Positions 1-10,720 of a stretch of 64,000 bases of DNA are shown piece by piece. Every line of letters starts with the position of its first letter. Position 1 is the stretch's first letter. Source of the stretch: Utricularia gibba (lineage: Eukaryota > Streptophyta > Magnoliopsida > Lamiales > Lentibulariaceae); the NCBI GenBank assembly GCA_002189035.1, contig CM007992.1, forward strand, positions 2,170,001-2,234,000, given 5' to 3'. The position numbers and the translations under genes are program-made. Below the pieces are notes generated by a model that saw only the letters and a list, made by a program, of their open reading frames with translations, had not been told where the DNA came from and made no database searches.

Positions 1-34
1 CTGTGCTGCATTGCTCGAAGGAAATTGTTAGAAG

Positions 35-65
35 GTTGGGACTAAATCGCAGATTTAATCCCAAC
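35..65. repeat. Short near-perfect inverted repeat (hairpin)
   Basis: A 14-base arm (GTTGGGACTAAATC) is followed by a 3-base loop and its complement with one mismatch. The core GGACTAAATC/GATTTAGTCC recurs as a perfect hairpin near 23,110. The function is unknown. It may be the edge of a repeat that begins outside the window. Confidence 0.6.
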
Positions 66-330
66 TACGACTAAATTGGCACTACTACGGTACTTATGTG
101 CAAAATTTTAGAACTAGGTAATAAAGCTTAATTTTTGTAGCACAAAATGAGTAAAGTCCATGCATTGAGCCACTCAAAAATATATGTTATCAGTACCTTT
201 CATGATAAGCTCCTAAGACACCAATCACCTCTACATTGGACTTGAGCAGATTATCGATCTCATCTGAATCAGTAGAAAAAACATCATCTAAGGCTTCACT
301 TGAAAAACTTGAGGAAAACATTGATGCTAT

Positions 331-461
331 ATCACTATTGCTGGAGCGTGCTTTCTTTCGTTTTAAAAACTTAATGTGCTAAATATTGGAATCAGCAATT
401 TGCCGTATAGATTTGGCAATGGAATCACTATTGCTGGAGCGTGCTTTCTTTCGTTTTAAAA
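331..461 (-). repeat. In-frame 93-bp tandem duplication in the Myb/SANT-like gene
   Basis: A 38-bp block occurs at 331-368 and again at 424-461, offset 93 bp (31 codons). Both copies encode the same basic KRKKARSSNSD segment in one frame. The stop codon at 379-381 lies between them, so only the upstream copy belongs to the predicted protein. Confidence 0.85.
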
Positions 462-1358
462 GCTGCGAACCAATGTCACTCTCCTTGTTTAAATGTGTGG
501 AAGCCTGCTTCATTGAAGGAGTACATAAATCATCAAGACAATGTGTTAGTTCAGTGTTCAAACCTGTTTCTTCATTGATTTCAATATCTGTAAAATCAAT
601 TTCACGTGATAGAATTCCTGAACTTGGAGTGAATCTATTTTGACCATATGCAACAATGTCAAATAATTGCTCTTGTAGGTCCTTGTAAGGTGGTGGTACT
701 TCACAGATCTTCTTAGCATCAGGATTTTCCTAAAATATTATATAAAAAAATAACTAAAAATGAATTACAATTAGAAAAACATCTCAAGAATCAAGTTAAG
801 ATGTTAAACTAAAATAATCAATTTCTCATTGATATCTTAAGAGGAATAAAGAGATCAACAAAAGCATAATTTGCTGCACATTTAAAGAAAAATATAATTC
901 ATTATCATCCTCTTCTTTCATGTTAAGATAACAAAATACGAAAAATATGGTTAAAAATAAAATGTTGAAACTACAAATGTTCCTTCAAATATAGAACATG
1001 GCCTTACCGCTATCCTTTCTGTCCACCACTTGTCATCAGCACGGATCGTATTTTTGGTTGAATCCCATCCGTTTCCAGTCCAATTCTTGAGTCTTATCCA
1101 AAGCGTCCAAGAAGCTCGGAGATCAAGCCACTTATTTTTGACTTGTTTGATTGTATATTCAGCTCTAGATCTTTGATTCAATTTTTCTAAAATGTTTTGC
1201 CAACCAATTTTATTAAAAGATGTTGTGGGTCTATTGCCAGCAACAAGTTCTTCTAGACATATTTCCAAGAACATTAGAAGACGTCCAGATATCTTTTCCC
1301 ATTGTGCACCTACCTTGGATCCCATTATTGCTCTAGTTGTTGAATTTCTTTTATCCAT
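379..1358 (-). CDS. Myb/SANT-like DNA-binding domain protein (two exons), possibly truncated
   Basis: Two minus-strand exons are inferred: 1008-1358 (ATG at 1358, 117 codons) and 379-729 (117 codons with stop). They are joined at a donor reading GCG|GTAAGG and an acceptor ending TTTAG, phase 0, giving 233 aa. Residues about 15-115 have the tryptophan-spaced pattern of the plant Myb/SANT-like domain seen in L10-interacting-MYB-like proteins: W20, W53, W77, W84, W87, W93 and a WW pair near 111. The second exon ends with a basic KRKKAR stretch that could be a nuclear localisation signal. A TAG stop follows at 379-381, but the same frame stays open beyond it to 190. Upstream, 1540-1740 on the minus strand begins with AAACCCTAA (a telo-box) and looks like a non-coding first exon. 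The family is common both as host genes and as transposon passengers, so which this is remains undecided. Confidence 0.55.
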
Positions 1359-2039
1359 TCATGTATACAACAAAAATGAAGTCAAACAATAGAACTATGG
1401 ATTAATCAGAATGTTAAATGCAGCAAGTAGAAAACTTTGAAGTGAAATTATCATAACCATTCTAATGCAAAAAAAAAACTACTGGGTGTAGAAAAAAGAA
1501 ATCTTGACATTCATTGAATTTGAAAACAATGTATAAACTAGAAAGATAATATATGAAAATCATATGAGAAAATAAGCAAGTTTGAAGCAACTGACTCTAA
1601 ACAAGATCTTCCTCTCGAGTAAAGGAAAGTAAGAAAATAACAAGAAATAGTGTCAATCTCAGAAGACCCGGAATGGAAGGAGCACCAAGGATAAGATTTG
1701 GGAATCGGGATATGAATTTTTCTCGTTAGGGTTTTCATTTTTTAATGAATAAAAATTATGGATATAAAGGTAATTTTATCTCTTACATTTAATAAGAAGT
1801 TAAAATGAGAATGTAAAAGTTGGTTTGGATCTCATTCCAACGTAAAGAGAATAAATGGAGAAAGAGAAAGAGAAATTTTAAAAGAAGTAAAAAGTAGAAG
1901 AACAATGTGTTCTGATAGAATTGCATTCTCATGCTTGTAAAAGTAAAATTAACTTAAAAAAGGCATCCAAAACATATGGACAATTGCACAAAACTCCCAC
2001 CCCCAAGACAGTCTTAGAAGCCTAAAGAAGGATATAATA

Positions 2040-3200
2040 GTAGCTAATTTAGAGACTTAGAGCCGATGATGTTGAAAACTGGGAGCATAAAGAACATCAT
2101 GTAGTGTGATGGTTTTGGTGAGGAAAATAGAACTTATATGAGTACCTAAGCAAGCAGAACCATCTAGTACTAAGATATTAATAGGTTTTGGAAGGATCTT
2201 TAAAGTGGAAAACATTGTTTCATCTGCACATTAATGAGAAGTGGCTCCAGTATTTATGATCCAGTGCCTACCTAATAGCAATGTTGATGCATTATTTAAC
2301 TCAATAGTAGTACCTACAAAATCCTTGAAGATATAATGTGCTTGTTCATTTGCACTAGCCTTTGATTGTGGGTTCACCAATTTCAGTAGTTCCTGTGAAT
2401 AATTTCCAAGGACTTTCTTGGCCACTAGTCAGATTTGCACCTGGAAAATTAGGAAGTGGTGCTGAATTTTATGCTTTAGTCAAATTAGCATTTTGCCCTT
2501 GGCTGACCACCTTTTTCTTCTTGTTTTCATTTGGATAACCATTCAGTTTGTAATAGGTTTCACACATATGTCCTTCTTGTTTGCAGTAGTTGCAAAAGCT
2601 TCCTTTTTTATCTTTCATAGACCTAGCCACAAAAGAAGTAGGAACTAAGGAGCAAGACTGAGCAACAACTTTATTTCCGGATTGATAATGGGCCAAGAAG
2701 GCATTCTCATGAACCTGATTCACATTAGCCAATTTCAATTGTCCTTCCATCATTATGATCATAGCATAAGCCTGATCTAGGTTTGGTTTTGGCTTCATAG
2801 TGATGACTTGATTGATTGTAGCCAAAAAGGAGTCGTCAAGACCATTTAGAAAATAGAAACTATGCAAGTTTCATTGTCTTAGTTGCCTTGGTTTCGTTGC
2901 ACATCACACAATCATTCGAAGGCATTAAACCATCTAGATCAATTCATGAATTTCGCATCTTAGAGTAATACTCATTGACAATCATCTGGTCTTATGAAAT
3001 ATGTAGAGTTGATGTTGAACTTGAAAAATAGCAACCAAATTCATTTGTCTCACCTGTTTCTCAATGGTATCCCACATTTCTTTTGCAATTCCTTGAGAGT
3101 TAAAATTACTTGTTATCCACCTTAGATCATGGGCTTATTTCCTTACAAAAGGAGTTGCAAAGAAACACCATGAGCCGCTCTACTCTCACTACACCATGAT
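2040..3200 (-). mobile_element. Ty1/copia retrotransposon remnant (gag and protease only)
   Basis: The minus strand from 3200 down to 2040 reads as a decayed copia gag followed by the start of the protease. 2469-2867 encodes the gag C-terminal half with a zinc knuckle (CNYCKQEGHMCETYYKLNGYP pattern, CX2CX4HX4-type). 2231-2425 leads into the protease motif, which here is W-I-I-N-T-G-A-T-S-H. Copia protease motifs normally read D-[ST]-G-A, so the catalytic aspartate has become asparagine (codon 2252-2254). A further protease stretch is readable in another frame to about 2060. Gag upstream of 2867 contains several stops. No LTR, integrase or RT was found nearby. Confidence 0.8.
2469..2867 (-). 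pseudogene. copia gag fragment with zinc knuckle
   Basis: An open 132-codon stretch resembles plant copia gag. A helical segment typical of the UBN2/gag family is followed by a C-X2-C-X4-H-type zinc knuckle. It is bounded upstream by stops in the same element and downstream by a frame change before the protease. It is a dead fragment. Confidence 0.75.
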
Positions 3201-4349
3201 AACACTCATGAATAAAAAACTAGGAATTTGGGCAAAAAACCAACATTGCATCTCATCTTGTAAACTGTATTTATGTCAATACATATGAGAGGCATAAATG
3301 TAAAAAAAAAATAATACAACTACAATTATCAATATAAAATGTAATCTTTCTCAACATACATATTAACAATGTTACAAAATGTGTTCCTTGTTTAAAGAAT
3401 GTTCACCGTAAACAAAATCACACGTTATCCCAATCAAGAATTTTATCATCAATTTCAGAATTTCAATAGATTCGTCAAAATTTTTGTGATTCAATTCAAA
3501 ATTTCCAAGTATGATTTACGGAAGACCCAAACGAAGAAAAAATGGATACAATGAAAAATTTTAGCACATGGATGTATTTCAGAAACCAACATAGTAGATG
3601 GGTTTATGAATATACGGATTCTTCACAAATTCCCACCATCTTGTTTATTTACGAGAAACCCGCGTATTAAACACCCATTTTGCCAATCCATCGGTTTATC
3701 CCTTTAAACCACACTACCATGCCTATCTTGATTATTGCCTTCTTTTTATTTTTTTTCACGTCTTCCTTGACAAACTACCGCAAAATCTCATTTATACCGC
3801 TAGGCCCAACCCTAATGTCAGTTGGTTTTTTCTGAATTGTATGCATCTCCGGTTCCTTCCCGCGGCAGCCGCAGCCTGTCTCGGCTTTCGCCATCCCTCC
3901 TAGTTGGTTTTTACTTGCTCTTCATCCGCGGATTTCCTTTTATCCTCGCTCTGTTGTTTTTGATTTTATTTGCTTGTTTTCTTTATTGTGTTGTCTATAT
4001 CCAGATTTTCTCTTTCTCCTAGATTGTGCTTGTTCTCTGTGTGTGTGTTTTTTTAGAGAAGTAGTTGTTTCTTGCATTTTGTTAATTGGATATGCATGTT
4101 GTTTAGATATTGAGTGCATTCTGAAGCAATAGAGGCACAGTTGGTAATGACGAGGGCGTCTTCAATGTTTCAGCTTTTGATTGTGATTGAAGAATGCAAT
4201 CGATATTTGACTACAGTGAATTTGTTTTTTAGTGATCATTGTCATGGTCTTTATCTCTTGCGTCATGTCTCAAAAATCTAAGTCACAATCTTTCTAAGTT
4301 TTCAGGTGTGATCCAGTTCGAAGAGAACCAGGCACACATTGTTTCCGGT
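3201..4349 (+). promoter_or_regulatory. Upstream region and probable 5' leader of the methyltransferase gene
   Basis: 3201-3700 is AT-rich and featureless. From about 3800 the sequence becomes GC-rich and pyrimidine-rich, as plant 5' leaders often are, with a short upstream ATG frame at 3841. A polypyrimidine tract and AG at 4304-4305 make a good splice acceptor just before the coding region, so a leader intron between about 3900-4030 and 4305 is plausible. No convincing TATA box was fixed. Confidence 0.35.
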
Positions 4350-5059
4350 ATGGAAATGCTTCAACCAGAGGAAGCCATTGAAAGCCGTGCACCAAGCCAA
4401 CAAAGTTACCATCTGGATTCCATCGATTCGAAGATAGTTATACGGCAGCTTCCCCACCAAGGCCTCTCCTTCCAGCTCTGGCCGGCATCCACAACTCTAG
4501 TCCGGCTATTGGACCGCTGCTGTAACGACCACTCCCCCCCTTTATCAACCATCTTCACCTGCCTGGATCGGCCATACCGTATTCTGGAGCTTGGCTCTGG
4601 CACTGGTCTAACTGGAATCGCAGCTGCTGCTTTATTAGGGGCAAAGGTTACCGTCACAGATCTCCCTCACGTGCTGGCGAACTTGCAATTCAACGCTGAT
4701 GCCAATGCCGGAACCGTGCGTCTGCACGGTGGTGCAGTAGATGTGGCTGCACTGTCGTGGGGGATGCTCACCAAATGGAAGCCATCGGAAGAGAGTTTGA
4801 TGTGATTCTGGGGTCTGATTTGGTGTACCATGACCACCTCTATGAACCTCTGCTTGAGACTCTGAAGTTTCTGTTGATGGGCAGAGAGAAAAGATGTGTT
4901 TTTTTAATGGCCCATTTGAAGAGATGGAAAAAGGAATCCGCTTTCTTTAAGAAGGCGAAGAGAATGTTCCATGTCGAAGTCATTCACACAGATGAACCCC
5001 CTCCTGGCTCAAGAATTGGTGTGTCTGTGTATCAGTTTGTAAGAAGAAATAATGAATGA
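4350..5059 (+). CDS. METTL21/family-16 type SAM-dependent protein methyltransferase, interrupted by a -1 frameshift
   Basis: The first in-frame ATG after the splice acceptor is at 4350. The first 138 codons carry FQLWPAS (residues 41-47), the SAM-binding motif I LELGSGTGLTG (79-89) and the acidic post-I strand VTVTD (100-104). The frame then runs into a stop at 4805. The +1 frame resumes directly with the next family motifs, DVILGSDLVY and a C-terminal VSVYQFVRR strand, ending at TGA 5057-5059. The junction is the G5 run at 4759-4763; one extra G there would give a continuous protein of about 236 aa, the normal size for this family. These enzymes methylate lysines of cytosolic proteins such as chaperones and translation factors; the substrate here is unknown. 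Either a recent pseudogene or a sequencing error. Confidence 0.85.
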
Positions 5060-5551
5060 AATGAATCCCTATTAGAAGATGAAGAATGGATTACAATTGC
5101 GATCGAAAAAATGGAATCCGTTTAATGTACAGTCGAACTCTTACAGTCATGCAAACAAAGAAGCCGCACAGGCAGTAAACACAGATTTATTTCATTGTCC
5201 AAAAGGTTGAAGCAGACGGAGCAAAATCATAACTTACAGATTCAATCTAAGAAGCCCATACACATTACTTGTGGACAAAAAACAACAGCCAGCAGGATAA
5301 GGAGAAGGGAAACCAAACATCTCCTTTCCCAAGCAACGAGCAAAAACTCAGTAGCTAACAGGCTACAAACAAGAGAAGGCTGTCGAGATTTTGATTTGCT
5401 GCATCACAAGATTTGCAGTCAAGCAAGTCAAAATCATAAGCGACCCAAAAGCAGATAGAATATGAGCTTCTAAGTCGTTCAGATCAGCTTTGTACAAGCC
5501 CGGGAAATGAAGGTTGTTGCTATATACATACAGCAGCCATTTTGCTTTCTT
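5060..5551. other. Short intergenic region between convergent genes
   Basis: The 3' ends of the methyltransferase (+) and ARM-repeat gene (-) face each other across about 490 bp, which presumably holds both 3' UTRs. Open frames here lack family features. Confidence 0.5.
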
Positions 5552-7191
5552 CTAAGGACTCGATGAAGAAGCTTCCTGCCTCAGCTCTCTTAAATACCCA
5601 AGAAGTGTTTCAGCCTATCGAGAAAGCAAAGAATCACACAGATTAAGATTTTGCAGTAGCTAAGAAAACAATCCAGTCGACTTTTGAAGCTCGACTGAAT
5701 CCAGTCACAGATTCAAAAAGTTTTCAAGATTTGCATTTAGATACTATCATGTATTAACAAAGCATGTTCAAGAACTATAGTCTCTGAATGTACAATTGCA
5801 ACGAACTCATACACAGAATGGTCATGTTCAGAAAAACGAGATTCAGTTACCAACGGCGGAATCTGAACTAACCTTATGCTTGGCTTTCACAGTGCCGTTC
5901 TGGGTCAGCGCCACCAACGGCGGAATTCCGCCCTCTCTCACAAGCAATCCTCGATTCCCGACGCTTCCTAAACAGAGCTGCAGCAAAGTCACAACTGCGA
6001 ATTCCTTCCCCTTTTCACTCCCAGCTTCAATGGCTTCAACAAGAGCAGGGATTCCACCTTCTTCCACAATCGCATCTCTTCCGATCTCAACTCCAGCCAA
6101 ACTGCTAAGCACAACCAGCGCCTTTTCCTCTAGTCCTGTTCCTTGCTCACCGACAAGACCCACCAACGGCCTCACAGCACCGGCGCAAACAGCTCTCTCT
6201 TTGTTCAATTTCACTGAACATAACTTGTACAGTGTTGTGAGAGCATCTTTTTTCCCTCTATTGGAACCGTTTATCATCAAGGAAACTAATGGAGGAATAG
6301 CCCCGGCAGCCCCAATTGATAGCTTGTACTCTTCAACCAAAGCTAAGCTCAGCAACGCGCAGGCAGCGTTCTGCTTAGAAGTCTCGGTTCCTGTTTTCAA
6401 AACGTAGATTAAAGATTTAACTGCCCCAGCGTGTGTTATTAAGCTCTTGTTGCTTTCATGAAGGGAGAGGTTGAGAATTGCAGTGACGGCGTGTTCTTGC
6501 GTCATAGCATCAGAACAACGAAGGAGCGGAATAAGTGCAGGAACTGCGCCAGATTCCCGATCAGGACGCGATTATCCGCCCGATTTTTTGCTAAAAACCT
6601 CAGCTTCGCTGCCGCCGATCTCTGCACAGCAATAGACGCCGATTGCAACCCATCGACACACAGCTTGACGGTAGGCTGAAGATCCTCCGGCGAGATGCTT
6701 TCTATAATCTCCGTCGAGAATGTTTCCCTCTCCAGAAAGCCAGCACAGGGCTCCGGCTCTGGCTCCGGCTCCGGTTTCGGGCTCGCACCCCCAACCGAAC
6801 CCGGATCAGGTAAACTAGCCAAACGCTGAAGCTCGCCAGAAATATCGCTCGAATACGCAGAGAAATCACTGAAAGCCCCAGAAATCTCCAGAATCTCACC
6901 GATATTAGAAGCAACGGTCTTAGAATTGCTCGACGATTTGTTGGCGAGCTCCCCGAGGTGGAGGTCGATATCGGCATCCGTTAGATTTTCAGGATAGTTG
7001 GGCACCTCCTCACGAGCCTTGTAAAGATTAGATCGAATAGTACGCATAGAGCGACCCATGGAGCGGGATATCCTCGCCGAGGAAGGCGGCGGAGTGTAAT
7101 AGTAGTACGGCGTCTGGGAATAAGCAGAGCAAGAGATGTTGGGATTGGAGCGTGAATCTTGCATTGAAACCATCGTAACAGAAGACTCCAA
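5552..7191 (-). CDS. ARM-repeat protein (U-box-less, plant PUB4-like), two exons, with a -1 frameshift
   Basis: Exon 1 is 7191 down to 5873 (ATG at 7191) and exon 2 is 5614 down to 5552. Exon 1 ends ...AAG|GTTAGT; exon 2 follows ...CGATAG and encodes AETLLGYLRELRQEASSSSP plus TAG, the usual tail of this ARM family. Without the splice, reading enters the intron and stops at 5843. Residues 1-130 are Ser/Tyr-rich with no U-box, a PEPEPEPEP run lies near 140-148, and ARM repeats start near 173 and fill the rest. After about residue 212 the frame breaks at the GGG run read from plus 6556-6558: one more G restores the ARM sequence (about 460 aa in all). Such proteins are adaptor scaffolds, often nuclear or cytosolic; the partner is unknown. 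The intron is 258 bp. Confidence 0.85.
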
Positions 7192-9675
7192 TAAGCCGTG
7201 GCTGAAGTGGAGTCACCGCTCTTCTTCTTCTGAGTCCGGTGGTGCTTCAAGAAACTTTCATGGCGAACTGTCGGTGCCGGAGAGAAATCGACAAAGATGA
7301 GATGGGGTTAGCCTAGTGACAAATTTCCCGTCCATTCATTATCCCATTTTTTTTTATTTTTAAACGACTTTACAACAAAAATTAGGGTACCAAATTCTCT
7401 TAAAATAATTAATGAATAAATAAATTGAAGAAAAAGCCAAAATCAATAAACCGACTTTTTTGGTACTCATGGCGTTGACAACTCGCAATTCAATTTGTTT
7501 TTTTATTTTATTTTACAGAATAAATATTCATTTCTATCCATTAGGCAGCCTTAACTGGACAATAATAAAGAGTAAAAAGTATGATATTATTTCTCTCCAC
7601 TTTTCTATTTTAAAAATTATCGAAAACTCAGAAATATCAAAGGTAATTTCCAATTAAATGGTCACAAAATGGCAGATGTAAATAGGAACGTCAACGTCAT
7701 TCTTTTTTGATCGGGTTGAAATCTTTGGAAGATATTATTCCCGCGTTACATCATGTCTGATACTTTTCAATTTGTAGAATAATCATACAACCATTGTGTA
7801 ATTAATATTAACGCGAGTTATTTTGATTAATCTGTAATTTCCTCAAAACAATTATTAATTTATATATTACATAAAATATAGATATTTGATACCTGAATCA
7901 TACGTCTCAATCACCAGCTGGAGCATAATCCTATTGAAACCCTTCTTAATTCACACATTGAGCCTAATTGCAAGCCCATTCACACAAAACACCCGGTGGA
8001 GGTCAATGCGAATGAATCAATTTTGGAAGCTGCGTACTACATGATCACTAATATAATAATATTTTTCTGTGAAAAAAAAGCTTTTTTTTCAAAATATATA
8101 TAGCAATCCTGCTTCACAAACATTCATACCAACACTATTTTCTTTTGCAGTCGTTAAAGAGTAATTAAATAATAACAATAAAATAATCCCTTAGTATTTT
8201 ATGTGTTTTGGGATGATAATAACCGGCTGAGATTGGTAACCAGATATAGATACACTGTGACTGTAGTTGTGGGTCCCATGCGAGCTGGAACCTTGCAGAA
8301 GTGGGCCCCGAACTTGGTTCCTCCACGCATCTCCCACACGGGAGAGGGTGTATCTCCTTCTGCTTCTTCTTCCTCCTTTTTTATTTTAATTCAGCTGTTT
8401 TCAAAATCTCAATTATATCGTCGTCTGGAAAGTTGCAGATGAAACAAAACCATTTTTTTTATTTTTATTTTCTATTTTTAAAAGTCAAATTCGATTTCGG
8501 CTGAATTTCGTTGATTTTCTATAGAAACGGAACATGGGGAAGATGGAGACAACTAACAGCTGCCTTCTTTTATAAAAATTATATGTATTATTTTAAATGC
8601 AATTAGGGTTGGGATTGGAATAGCATTTGGGCTCCATATGGATTGATTTTTCAACTTACTTTGTCAGAGTATTTTCATTGTTAGTGTATCTTATCTAAAC
8701 ACTTTCAACGTAATTTATTAATAATTTAAATTTAATAAGATTTTTAATTAGTAATTTACCTTGGTATTCATCTTATGACAATTTAATTACTTCTAACCAT
8801 ATGCGAATATATAAGGATCAAGTTTAAACTAGTGTCCACCATCGGATGTAATTTATTATAATTTTCTATTATGCATTATTTGACATACATTTAGAAAAAT
8901 GATCACTGCTACTTTCTTTTTTATACATTTAGATAAAAAAAAAATTATATATAGGATAGTCATTTTTTTCAAACAATTTCTAAATCATGATCACTTTTCT
9001 AATTCATAATTTGGTGTAGTTGCAATTGCTGTTATGACTTGTTCACCGTTGCTTCATTGCTTCTGACATGGTAATAATTTATTTAATATATGTACCAACG
9101 TAAGTTGTTAGAATGAGCACTATGAAGAGGTAATGAATTTAAAATTATAGTTGAGGTAACAAATTTCAATTCATTTGTTAATTAGAATAATATAAAGTTA
9201 AAAAAATAATAAATGTCAGTTCTATCCAAGAACTAAGATAAAATATTAACTTATTTATTAAAAAAATTAAAAAGAGGATAAAGTTAAGACTTTTGACAAT
9301 TCTCTCGCCAAGGCAGAGAAAAGTTCCGTATTTCTTAATATAAATATTTTTATTGAATTTATATATTCGGGCCACACGTATTCTAATTTTATTTTCTTTA
9401 CAAAAACAAAACCCTCGATTTGTAGTGGAAGTTGATAATTAGGTCAACTAATGAATTAATAGTCGTGGAATGATTCAAAGCAGTTGGGATTTGTTGCGTA
9501 ATTTTTGAATATGCCTCCAGAAAATTCAATGCTAACACTTTCAGCCTCAATGGAAGAACCTTCTACTACTATTTGGAGAACCTGAATAGAACCACATTCT
9601 ATTTTTATCATGAAAAGCTCAATGGAGGAAGCTTCTACTGCACTACGAGCTGCCTTCTTGGAGACGATAACTAAA
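7192..9675. other. AT-rich intergenic region upstream of the ARM gene
   Basis: No coding signal was seen. 7192-7320 is probably the ARM gene's 5' UTR and core promoter. A GC-richer island at 8265-8360 carries GTGGGTCCC (8269-8277) and GTGGGCCCC (8301-8309), both matching the TCP-factor core GTGGGNCC. The remainder is homopolymer-rich AT sequence. Confidence 0.5.
8269..8309. promoter_or_regulatory. Paired TCP-like sites GTGGGNCC
   Basis: Two GTGGGNCC motifs lie 32 bp apart in a short GC-rich island, about 1.1 kb upstream of the ARM-gene ATG. TCP factors bind this core in plant promoters. Whether these sites act on the ARM gene or an unseen transcript is inference. Confidence 0.3.
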
Positions 9676-9990
9676 GTTGTGTTCTAGAAAATTTGTATCA
9701 CTTATTTTTACTTTTATAAAGTTAAAAATACTTTTAATTCAGAACACTACCTTTTTTTACTTTTATTTTTTCCAAAAATATTTTTGATATTACACTTCAA
9801 AAATTGTTTTTGCAAAAGTAAAAAAAATCTACTTTTACATTCTATTTTTACTTTTCAATATAAATTCACAAGTTTTTCATTATTTTCTAGAACACCTATT
9901 TTTTATTTCTACTTTTATAAACTATTTATACTTCTACTTTTTACTTTTTCAAAAACAAAAATAGATTCTATAAATTTTCTAGAACACACC
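9676..9990. mobile_element. Small terminal-inverted-repeat (MITE-like) foldback element, 315 bp
   Basis: The left end GTTGTGTTCTAGAAAATTT (9676-9694) is mirrored by AAATTTTCTAGAACACACC at 9972-9990. The arms also share T-rich runs with repeated CTTTTA units, so the whole element can fold back on itself. An internal copy of the end motif (TTCTAGAACACC) lies near 9886-9897. It has no coding capacity. I could not settle a target-site duplication, so the superfamily is open. Confidence 0.65.
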
Positions 9991-10720
9991 TTAAGTAACC
10001 AAGCATCAACCCTTTACTCCTATTTGCATTTTTACCACCCTGCTATGTAGTAATTCTTTAATGAGGTATTTGAAATACAAATTTAATTGTTTAAAGACTT
10101 ATGGCAATAATATATGTTTGCTAGCATGTTTTTCACATGAGTATTTTACAAAATAATTGCACTAGACATTAATATATACTATATATCATAGAAACATAGA
10201 TACACAAAACATTTTTACCGGATAAACTTTCAATGTTAAACACATGACATATTGTTATTAATTTTAAAATGCATTATTAATTACTTTATTTTTAAAAAAA
10301 ATTTCCTAAAACAGTTTTCATTCACGTAATCACAAATTAAGCTTTTTTTAGAAAATGAAGTGTCATCATCAATTTAAGAGTAACAAAATTCATTCAAAAA
10401 CATTTTAAAAATATGATTTACATTTGTTTTCGTAAAAGAACCCCAACCTACAAATGTAAGTGCGTATTAAATGTTGAAATTGATTCTTAGGGGTGGGATT
10501 CGGACCTTCCTGATGAATGAATTATTTGAGTACTTAGAAGTTGTTGGTCAGATTGACTCCCAATCTCTTTTTTATCCGATGACTCTACGGATTGATATGA
10601 TATTTCATTAATGATGTACTTAATTTTTTTGATAAACATGCATTATGCGCCTAATATCTTCATCCTTGAAAGAGCTTAGGCAACAATGCAGATTACGTTT
10701 CTTCCCAAGTCCAATGTAAC
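9991..10720. other. AT-rich intergenic sequence
   Basis: No gene, repeat boundary or recognisable motif was seen in this 730-bp stretch. Confidence 0.5.

Noticed and set aside
5195-5458. An open frame between the two convergent genes
   Set aside because: It overlaps the expected 3' UTRs, starts with a non-ATG codon and is compositionally biased.
4350-7191. Treating the methyltransferase and ARM genes as ordinary pseudogenes
   Set aside because: Each has a single one-base defect of the same kind and otherwise keeps all family motifs; sequence error is at least as likely, so they are listed as genes with a stated frameshift.
8203-8442. A 79-codon open frame in a GC-rich patch
   Set aside because: No protein family resemblance; simple-sequence Ser tail; better read as promoter-like DNA.
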